Origin: Chloroflexota bacterium
GTDB taxonomy: Bacteria > Chloroflexota > UBA6077 > JACCZL01
Reading direction: 5' to 3'
DNA: 5,089 bases
Assembly (NCBI GenBank): GCA_013695975.1
Contig: JACCZL010000356.1
Location: 1-5,089, forward strand
Within the stretch, counting starts at the first letter, position 1; each line of letters starts with the position of its first letter. A program made the translations under genes and the position numbers. Positions 1 to 4,847 of the stretch are shown here, piece after piece. A model generated the notes under the pieces. That model had not been told where the DNA came from, searched no databases, and saw only the letters and a program-made list of their open reading frames with translations.

Positions 1-635
1 CCCAGCCGATCTGGGACAGCGTCCTCGAGCACCCGTTCATCCGCGGCATCGCCGACGGGACGTTGCCGGACGAGACGTTCCAGTACTACCTAGGCCAGGA
101 CTACAAGTACCTGGTCGAGTACGGCCGGGCCCGTGCCGCCGCCGTCGTCAAGGCCGCCGACCTCGAGACGATGCAGGTCTTTGCCGAGAGCGTCAATTAC
201 ATCCTGGCCGGCGAAACGCTCTTCCATCGGCGCGCGGCGGAGCACCTCGGCCGGAAGCTGACCGACTTCCTCGAGGGCGAAAAGGCGCCCACGAACCAGG
301 CCTATACCAGCTACCTGCTGGGTGTCGCCTGCACGGGCACGTTCGGCGAGCTGGTCGCGGCCTGCCTGCCCTGCCTGTGGGGCTACAGCTACGTCGGCCG
401 AGCGCTGCTGGCCGGCGGGTTGCCGGACCATCCGCTGTACGCCGACTGGATTCGGACCTACGGCGACGACGAGCTGCGACACCGGTCGGACCGGATGTGC
501 GCGCTGCTCGATCGGCTCGCCGACGGCGCTGATGAGGGCCAGCGGGCGAAGCTCGCCGAGCACTACCTGACCTGCAGCCGCTACGAGTGGATGTTCTTCG
601 ACATGGCATGGCGGCGCGAAACCTGGCCGATCTGA
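1..635 (+). CDS. tenA: TenA family thiaminase II / aminopyrimidine aminohydrolase, 5'-truncated by window edge
   Basis: A cytoplasmic enzyme of thiamin salvage. TenA proteins hydrolyse aminopyrimidine breakdown products of thiamin (and thiamin itself) to hydroxymethylpyrimidine. The codon frame begins at base 3 and 210 residues are visible up to TGA at 633-635. The frame is open to the left edge with homologous sequence (IWDSVLEHPFIRGIADGTLP), so the true start lies outside and about ten residues are missing relative to the ~220-236 residue family. Counting from base 3, all five active-site positions I know from B. subtilis TenA (Asp44, Tyr112, Cys135, Tyr163, Glu205) have counterparts at matching spacing: Asp33 in GQDYKYL, Tyr101 in AYTSY, Cys124 in LPCLWGY, Tyr153 in WIRTYGDDE and Glu195 in YEWMFFDMAW. 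The cysteine places it in the TenA_C class. It converges on glyQS, and no other thiamin gene is visible. Some TenA homologues have no proven substrate, so the exact reaction is inferred. Confidence 0.93.
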   Translation, partial: QPIWDSVLEHPFIRGIADGTLPDETFQYYLGQDYKYLVEYGRARAAAVVKAADLETMQVFAESVNYILAGETLFHRRAAEHLGRKLTDFLEGEKAPTNQAYTSYLLGVACTGTFGELVAACLPCLWGYSYVGRALLAGGLPDHPLYADWIRTYGDDELRHRSDRMCALLDRLADGADEGQRAKLAEHYLTCSRYEWMFFDMAWRRETWPI

Positions 636-717
636 GGCGCGGCTATCAGGCGCCGACTTAGCCCCGATACCGTCCAGACAACGCGGGATCGTGGGCAGTC
701 GGCGGGACGTTGCGGGT

Positions 718-746
718 AGGGGTGGGGTGTCTCACGCCCCGCTCCT
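718..746 (+). terminator. Candidate hairpin terminator for tenA
   Basis: On the plus-strand RNA, bases 718-730 can pair with 734-746 around a CUC loop: 13 consecutive pairs, of which three are G-U wobbles (721/743, 723/741, 728/736). The core is GGGG (724-727) against CCCC (737-740). The wobbles would be C/A mismatches on the opposite strand, so the structure favours plus-strand transcripts, that is, the end of tenA rather than of the converging glyQS. No U-run follows, so it is not a textbook intrinsic terminator. The rest of 636-780 holds only weaker dyads (GGCTA 641-645 with TAGCC 659-663; AGCGG 752-756 with CCGCT 758-762). Confidence 0.4.
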
Positions 747-780
747 CGATCAGCGGACCGCTCACTGGTCGGTATGGGTT

Positions 781-3700
781 CTAGCCCGAGCGGGTCGCGG
801 GGGCTGGTAGCTGGCTCACGTCGAACGATCGAGCCGGCAGGTCGCGGATGCGCTGAAGCAGGCCGAGCCGGGCCTGGCGGATGGCGGGGTCTTCGGCCAT
901 GACCAGCACGGCGTCGAAGAAACGGTCGATCGGCTCGGCGAGCGGCAGCATCGCCTGGACCAGGCCATCGACGTCGGCGGGCGAGAGGGCCGAGACTTGG
1001 TCGGCCGCTGCGCGATAGGCCGCGAGGAGGGCCTGGTCGGCCGGGTCGCGCAGGGCATCGAGACGCGGGTCGCAGCGCCGGTCGCGCGGGGCGATTCGGT
1101 CTGCGCGCTTGAGGCCCGCCATGAGCCGCTGGAAGGCGGGGGTCTCGAGTGCGTCGGCAAGGGCCCGCACGGTGGCCGCTGCTAGCCAGGGGCGGTCGGC
1201 CTGCGCGGCGAGGGTCGCCTCGACCAGCTCGGGGCGATAGCCCTGCTCGACCAGGAGTACCCGGAGCCGTTGGCGCAGGAACGCCAGCAATGCGTTGCGC
1301 CGCTCGTCCGAGAGGGGGAGGGGCGAACCCTCGGCGGCGGGTGAGACCAGCTCGGCAAGCGAGGCGGGGAGCTCCAACCCGATGAGGATCCGGACCAGAC
1401 CAAGGGCGGTACGACGCAGACCGTAGGGGTCCGAGGAGCCGGTCGGCTCGAGGCCGGCCGCGAAGCCGCAGGCCAGGGTGTCGACGCGGTCGGCGACCGC
1501 GAGGACGATCCCAAGCGCTCCGGCGGGGAGCCCATCGCCAGTCTGGCGGGGGGCGTAGTGCTCGGCGATCGCGTCGGCGACCTCCGACGGCTCGCCACTG
1601 CGCAGCGCGTACTCGCGGCCCATCTCGCCCTGGAGCTCGGTCAGCTCCTTGACGAGTCCGGTCGCCAGGTCCGCTTTGGCCAGGTGGGCGGCGCGCACCA
1701 GCCGATCCTCCGGCACGGCGCTTCCGAGTGCTCGAGCGACGGCCGGCGCCAGGGTTTCGAGCCGCCCCGTTTTGTCCAGGATCGACCCGAGCCCTTCGAG
1801 GAACGTAAGCTGGGCCAGCTCCGGCACGAAATCGGCCAGGGGGCGCTGGAGGTCGAGGCGATAGAAGTAGAGGGCATCGGCGAGGCGAGCGCGCAGGACC
1901 TCCTCGTTGCCCCTCCTGATCAGAGCGAGATCGTCGCGCCGCCCGTTGGCGACAGCCAGGAAGCACGGCAGGAGGCGGCCATCATCCGCGCGGATCGGGA
2001 AGTAGCGCTGATGCTTCTTCATGACCGTCACGAGGGCGGCGGGCGGCGCGTCGAGATAGGCGGCGTCGAACGCGCCAACGAAGGGGAGCGGCCACTCCAC
2101 CAGGTTGGTAACTTCGTCGAGCAGGGCCGGATCGGCGTCGAGCGACCCGCCAGCCTCACGGGCGAGGGCGTCGTCGCGCGTCAGGATCGCTTCCCGACGG
2201 GTCGCGGGATCGGGCTCGACGCCGATCGCTCGGAGCCGGCCGACGTAGTCCGCGGCAGAAGGTATCTCGATGGTCGTCTGGACGGTCCCGCGGGGCGGAC
2301 GGGTAAAGCGGTCAGCGGCGACGGCGGCGAAGGTCACCCGCAGCACCCGATCGCCCCAGAGCGCGACCAGCCAGCGGACCGGGCGCGAGAAGACGACCTC
2401 CGGCGCGTACCAGTACATCGGTCGATCGAAACGAATGCCCGCGAGGATCGAGCCGATGGCAGCGGCCAGCACGTCCGCCGTCGGCCGCGCGACGACGTCT
2501 CGCCGCGCGACGACGTAGGTCCGCCCAGCGATCTCCTCCGTCTCCAGGGCGTCTACTGGGACACCCGCCCCGCGGGCAAAGCCCTCCGCGGCTCGCGTCG
2601 GCCGCCCATCGGCATCGTAGGCCGCGGTGAATGGCGGCCCTTTGACCGTCTCGACCTTTGCCGCCTCGCGCATGCCGACGCTGGAAGCCTGGATGACAAG
2701 GCGGCGGGGGGTGCCGAGGACTCGGAGATCTCTATGCACCAGGCCGGCATCGGCGAGCGCCTTTGGGGCCGATGCTCGGAGCTGCTCGACGGCGGACGCC
2801 AGGTCCCGCCCGGGTAGCTCCTCGAGGCCGAGCTCGACCAGCAGATCCTGGCGCTGCTCGGGGCTGGCCGCTTCGGGCGGATCCGCGGGCCGGGCGACAG
2901 GGTCAGCCTGGACGGTCTCGGCGCGGCCGAGCGGATAGTCGAGACCTTCGCGCTGCTGGACGTAGGCCGACGCGACGCGGCGCGCCAGCGCCCGCATCCG
3001 CCCCATGTAGGCCGCGCGCTGGGACACGCCGACGGCGCCACGGGCGTCGAGCAAGTTGAACAGGTGCGAGCACTTGAGGACCATGTCGTGGGCCGGCGCG
3101 ATCAGGCCGGCGGCGACCGCGCGGTCGGCCTCTCGCTCGTAGAGGTCGAATAGCGTCCTGAGGCTCTCGACGTCCGCAACTTCGAAGTTGTAGGTGGAGT
3201 GCTCGATCTCGGACTGGCGGTACAGCTCGCCGTAGGTGACCCGGTCGTTCCAGCGGATGTCGACGAAGTCCCGGACCCCTTGCAGGTACATGGCGATGCG
3301 CTCGAGGCCGTAGGTGATCTCGACCGCGGGCGGGCGGAGATCCAGGTTGCCACACTGCTGGAAGTAGGTGAACTGGGTGATCTCGAGGCCGTCGAGCCAG
3401 ACCTCCCAGCCGAGCCCCCAGGCCCCGAGGGCCGGCGACTCCCAGTTGTCCTCGACGAAGCGGACGTCGTGCTCCTGCTCGCTCACGCCGAGGGCGTGGA
3501 GGCTGGCGAGATAGAGGCCGAGCGGATCGGCCGGGGCGGGCTTGAGGATCACCTGGTACTGGAAGTAGTGCTGGTAGCGGTTGGGGTTCTCGGCGTAGCG
3601 ACCGTCGTCCGGTCGGCGGGAGGGCTGGGCGTAGGCTACCCACCACGGCTCTGGACCGAGGACGCGCAGGAACGTCGCCGGCGCGTTGGTGCCGGCGCCG

Positions 3701-3795
3701 ACTTCGACATCGTACGGCTGGGTGACCAGGCAACCCCGGGCGGCCCAGAAGGCCTCCAGCCGCATGAGGATCTCCTGGAACGTCAGTGCTTCCAT
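781..3795 (-). CDS. glyQS: Fused glycine--tRNA ligase, alpha and beta subunits in one chain (GlyQS)
   Basis: Charges tRNA-Gly with glycine in the cytoplasm (ATP-dependent). Most bacteria with this class II enzyme type use separate GlyQ (~300 aa) and GlyS (~690 aa) chains; here both lie in 1004 residues with no internal stop. Residues 1-288 are the alpha catalytic domain (tRNA_synt_2e type), with QPYDVEVGAGT (26-36), QPSRRPDDGRYAENPNR (57-73), FVEDNWESPALGAWGLGWEVW (113-133), TQFTYFQQ (140-147), EITYGLER (159-166) and STYNFE (200-205). A Pro/Ala-rich linker spans about 289-316. Beta (tRNA_synt_2f type) starts near 317 (DLLVELGLEELP), with MKKHQRYFP (592-600), GNEEVLRARLADA (629-641), LAKADLATGLVKELTELQGEMG (705-726), EHYAPR (745-750) and DPYGLRRTALG (789-799). 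A DALR-like anticodon-binding tail covers about 925-990, with FFDAVLVM (959-966). The ATG at 3795-3793 has GGAGGG five bases upstream, and the stop is TAG. A leader of at most about 35 nt leaves no room for a T-box. Fused forms are known in some bacteria and plant organelles. Confidence 0.97.
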   Translation of the reverse strand: MEALTFQEILMRLEAFWAARGCLVTQPYDVEVGAGTNAPATFLRVLGPEPWWVAYAQPSRRPDDGRYAENPNRYQHYFQYQVILKPAPADPLGLYLASLHALGVSEQEHDVRFVEDNWESPALGAWGLGWEVWLDGLEITQFTYFQQCGNLDLRPPAVEITYGLERIAMYLQGVRDFVDIRWNDRVTYGELYRQSEIEHSTYNFEVADVESLRTLFDLYEREADRAVAAGLIAPAHDMVLKCSHLFNLLDARGAVGVSQRAAYMGRMRALARRVASAYVQQREGLDYPLGRAETVQADPVARPADPPEAASPEQRQDLLVELGLEELPGRDLASAVEQLRASAPKALADAGLVHRDLRVLGTPRRLVIQASSVGMREAAKVETVKGPPFTAAYDADGRPTRAAEGFARGAGVPVDALETEEIAGRTYVVARRDVVARPTADVLAAAIGSILAGIRFDRPMYWYAPEVVFSRPVRWLVALWGDRVLRVTFAAVAADRFTRPPRGTVQTTIEIPSAADYVGRLRAIGVEPDPATRREAILTRDDALAREAGGSLDADPALLDEVTNLVEWPLPFVGAFDAAYLDAPPAALVTVMKKHQRYFPIRADDGRLLPCFLAVANGRRDDLALIRRGNEEVLRARLADALYFYRLDLQRPLADFVPELAQLTFLEGLGSILDKTGRLETLAPAVARALGSAVPEDRLVRAAHLAKADLATGLVKELTELQGEMGREYALRSGEPSEVADAIAEHYAPRQTGDGLPAGALGIVLAVADRVDTLACGFAAGLEPTGSSDPYGLRRTALGLVRILIGLELPASLAELVSPAAEGSPLPLSDERRNALLAFLRQRLRVLLVEQGYRPELVEATLAAQADRPWLAAATVRALADALETPAFQRLMAGLKRADRIAPRDRRCDPRLDALRDPADQALLAAYRAAADQVSALSPADVDGLVQAMLPLAEPIDRFFDAVLVMAEDPAIRQARLGLLQRIRDLPARSFDVSQLPAPATRSG

Positions 3796-3800
3796 CGATG

Positions 3801-3806
3801 CCCTCC
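3801..3806 (-). promoter_or_regulatory. Shine-Dalgarno sequence of glyQS
   Basis: On the minus strand the sequence reads GGAGGG, then CATCG, then ATG. The five-base spacer is within the normal range and fixes the glyQS start at 3795. The next gene, on the other strand, has no equally good site. Confidence 0.8.
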
Positions 3807-3814
3807 GACGGGGG

Positions 3815-3820
3815 AGTATA
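3815..3820 (-). promoter_or_regulatory. Candidate -10 box (TATACT) for glyQS
   Basis: The minus strand reads TATACT, five of six matches to TATAAT. Transcription would start near 3808-3809, giving a leader of about 13 nt that still contains the GGAGGG ribosome site. No convincing -35 box is seen at 16-19 bp; the nearest TTGACA-like hexamer (GCGACA, 3842-3847) is 21 bp away. The box overlaps the plus-strand TATAAC by four base pairs. Confidence 0.45.
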
Positions 3821-3822
3821 AC
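3817..3822 (+). promoter_or_regulatory. Candidate -10 box (TATAAC) for the RibD-like gene
   Basis: The plus strand reads TATAAC, five of six matches to TATAAT, ending eight bases before the ATG at 3831. A start site six to eight bases downstream of the box would fall on or next to the A of that ATG, which predicts a leaderless mRNA. This agrees with the absence of a usable Shine-Dalgarno sequence: the only purine run, GGGGGA at 3810-3815, is 15 bases from the ATG and upstream of the box. No good -35 match is seen. Confidence 0.4.
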
Positions 3823-3830
3823 GTCTCGAA

Positions 3831-4628
3831 ATGGGCGATTTTGTCGCGTCGGCCTCCGCTCGGCCGCCCGAGCTGGCCGAGCGGTTGTTGCCGACCTGGG
3901 CCGAGATCCGGCCTGAGGACATCTACGCGGGGCTGGCGCTGCCGGAGGGCCCCACCGATCGGCCCTACGTGGTGCTCAACATGGTGGCGACGGTCGACGG
4001 GCAGGTGGCGATCGGAGGGCGGGCGAGCGGCATCGGCAGCCGACTGGATCGGGCGCTGATGCGACGGATCCGGGCCGCCTGCGACGCCGTGATGGTCGGG
4101 GCCGCGACCTTGCGGGCCGAGCGGGTCGATCCGTCGGTGCCCGACGAGCTGGCGGAGGCTCGGGCTGTCCGCGGACTGCCGCCGCGGCCGATGGCGGTGG
4201 CCATCTCGGCGACGCTCGACCTCGACCCGAGCTGGAGGTTCTTCCGACACGGGCCCGACCGCACCCTCGTGCTGACGACGACGACGGCCCCGCGCGACCG
4301 TGCCGAGGCACTCGCCGGCAGCGCGACTGTGGAGCGGATCGGCGGCGACAGCGTCGACCTGGTCGAAGCGCTTGCTCGGCTGAGGGGTCGGTACGGCGTC
4401 GAGCGGCTGGTCGTCGAGGGCGGGCCGACGCTGAATCGCCAGCTCGTCGCGCTGGGCCTAGTCGACGAGCTGTTCTTGACGCTGGCACCCAAGCTGGCGG
4501 GTGGCGGTGGTCCGAGCATCCTTGGCGGCGGCGGGCCGGCCGAGAAGGTCATGGCAGAGCTCGAGCTGGGGTCGCTGCATGGTTGGGATGGAGAGCTGTT
4601 CTTTCGCTATCGCATCGTGCAGGGCTGA
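3831..4628 (+). CDS. Stand-alone RibD C-terminal domain reductase (pyrimidine reductase / DHFR-like fold)
   Basis: A predicted cytoplasmic NAD(P)H-dependent reductase of 265 residues. The RibD_C domain covers about residues 44-263. In family order it shows RPYVVLNMVATVDG (44-57, usual motif n-x-a-S-x-DG with Thr in place of Ser), SRLDRALMRRIRAACDAVMVGAATLRAE (70-97), VERLVVEGGPTLN (190-202, the Gly-Gly nucleotide-binding loop) and VDELFLTLAPKLAGG (211-225). It ends in LFFRYRIVQG, so the domain looks complete. There is no deaminase half: the zinc motifs HAE and PCxxC of bifunctional RibD are absent. Family members include the riboflavin-pathway 5-amino-6-ribosylaminouracil-5-phosphate reductase and many DHFR-like proteins of unknown substrate; with no rib genes nearby the substrate cannot be assigned. 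Residues 1-43 resemble the lead-in seen in similar single-domain proteins, which supports the ATG at 3831. It is divergent from glyQS. A glycine-rich loop (GGGGPSILGGGGP, 224-236) lies near the C-terminus. Confidence 0.9.
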   Translation: MGDFVASASARPPELAERLLPTWAEIRPEDIYAGLALPEGPTDRPYVVLNMVATVDGQVAIGGRASGIGSRLDRALMRRIRAACDAVMVGAATLRAERVDPSVPDELAEARAVRGLPPRPMAVAISATLDLDPSWRFFRHGPDRTLVLTTTTAPRDRAEALAGSATVERIGGDSVDLVEALARLRGRYGVERLVVEGGPTLNRQLVALGLVDELFLTLAPKLAGGGGPSILGGGGPAEKVMAELELGSLHGWDGELFFRYRIVQG

Positions 4629-4662
4629 GCCCAAGATGATCATGTCGCGCCCAAGATGATCA
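4629..4662 (+). repeat. 14-bp direct repeat, two copies with 20-bp period
   Basis: GCCCAAGATGATCA occurs exactly at 4629-4642 and again at 4649-4662, separated by TGTCGC. The first copy begins on the base after the TGA of the RibD-like gene. The 20-bp period is close to two turns of B-DNA, so both copies would face the same side of the helix. Each copy contains the palindrome TGATCA (4637-4642, 4657-4662). A related, inverted copy lies at 4705-4716. Its function is unknown; an operator pair or the end of a decayed insertion element are the two readings I consider. Confidence 0.8.
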
Positions 4663-4716
4663 AGATGCTCATGCATGTGCGCACGAGCATCTTGCCGCAG
4701 CGAATGATCACCTTGG
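4651..4716. repeat. Outer imperfect 12-bp inverted repeat around the hairpin
   Basis: CCAAGATGATCA (4651-4662) and TGATCACCTTGG (4705-4716) are reverse complements at 11 of 12 positions (A4656 against C4711 is the exception). They flank the perfect hairpin at 4661-4694 and share two bases with its left arm. On the right there is a 10-base insert (4695-4704), so both stems cannot stack as one continuous helix. The copy at 4631-4642 has the same relation to 4705-4716. Confidence 0.65.
4661..4694. repeat. Perfect 10-bp inverted repeat (hairpin), possible terminator
   Basis: CAAGATGCTC (4661-4670) is the exact reverse complement of GAGCATCTTG (4685-4694). After one A/C mismatch (4671/4684) three more pairs form (4672-4674 with 4681-4683), leaving a six-base loop at 4675-4680. 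The interior also contains two perfect 8-bp palindromes, CATGCATG (4670-4677) and GTGCGCAC (4677-4684). It lies 32 bases after the RibD-like stop and could end that transcript, but no U-run follows on either strand, so a terminator role is only one possibility. Confidence 0.7.
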
Positions 4717-4752
4717 CCTGGTGAGTGATCCGGGTGGACCCTCGCGGAAGCG

Positions 4753-4781
4753 TCGACAGGTCTGGCGGGCGGTGCTATCAT
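4753..4781 (+). promoter_or_regulatory. Sigma70-type promoter of the lipoprotein gene
   Basis: The -35 box TCGACA (4753-4758) matches TTGACA at five of six positions. The -10 box TATCAT (4776-4781) matches TATAAT at five of six and is preceded by TGC (4773-4775), an extended -10 element. The spacer is exactly 17 bp. Transcription would begin near 4787-4789, giving a leader of about 60 nt before the ATG at 4848. This is the best promoter match in the window. Confidence 0.6.
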
Positions 4782-4786
4782 CGGCG

Positions 4787-4796
4787 CCAACGTTGG
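4787..4796. promoter_or_regulatory. 10-bp palindrome CCAACGTTGG at predicted transcription start
   Basis: CCAACGTTGG is a perfect palindrome that begins five bases after the -10 box, at the expected transcription start. This is a common place for a repressor-binding site, but no regulator is encoded nearby and the motif is short, so the operator reading is a guess from position. Confidence 0.35.
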
Positions 4797-4815
4797 GACG
4801 CTCGGGGCGGACAGG

Positions 4816-4831
4816 GCACCCTTGGGGGTGC
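4816..4831 (+). other. Leader hairpin just before the Shine-Dalgarno sequence
   Basis: GCACCC (4816-4821) pairs perfectly with GGGTGC (4826-4831) across the loop TTGG. The stem ends one base before the GGGGAGGA ribosome site at 4833-4840, so it would leave that site free; a role in mRNA stability or in ribosome access is conceivable. It is short, and in G+C-rich DNA a 6-bp stem can arise by chance. Confidence 0.4.
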
Positions 4832-4832
4832 A

Positions 4833-4840
4833 GGGGAGGA
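4833..4840 (+). promoter_or_regulatory. Shine-Dalgarno sequence of the lipoprotein gene
   Basis: GGGGAGGA ends seven bases before the ATG at 4848. The match and spacing are strong and decide the start of the truncated gene that runs off the right edge. Confidence 0.85.
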
Positions 4841-4847
4841 GCAAGCG

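Noticed and set aside
63..65. TTG at 63 as the start codon of the tenA-type gene
   Set aside because: The frame stays open to the left edge and encodes conserved TenA sequence (EHPFIRGIADGTLP), so this TTG is an internal leucine and the start lies outside the window.
581..1966. Minus-strand open frame of 461 codons overlapping the 3' part of glyQS and the end of tenA
   Set aside because: It is extremely Arg/Pro/Ala-rich, a typical shifted-frame shadow of a high-G+C gene, and it overlaps two clearly real genes.
1558..2817. Long plus-strand open frame (419 codons) antisense to glyQS
   Set aside because: It lies wholly within glyQS, its translation shows no recognisable domain and is rich in Arg/Gly/Asp as expected from an antisense frame in G+C-rich DNA, and it has no ribosome site or independent support.
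3796..3830. T-box riboswitch controlling glyQS
   Set aside because: glyQS genes in Firmicutes often have T-box leaders, but here at most 35 bases separate the gene from its divergent neighbour, far too little, and no T-box core is present.
3199..4059. Plus-strand open frame of 286 codons across the divergent gap
   Set aside because: It is antisense to glyQS and out of frame with the RibD-like gene, with no domain; both overlapped genes have clear homology.
4629..4730. A short coding frame or transposase fragment after the RibD-like stop codon
   Set aside because: The in-frame read-through (about 34 codons, containing KMIKMLMHV) is Met/Ile-rich, does not look like a known transposase motif and is explained by the repeats; an element remnant is kept only as a hypothesis from the repeat layout.
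4458..4844. Minus-strand open frame of 128 codons over the repeat region
   Set aside because: It is antisense to the end of the RibD-like gene, includes the promoter and repeat cluster, and shows no family features; the open frame looks accidental.
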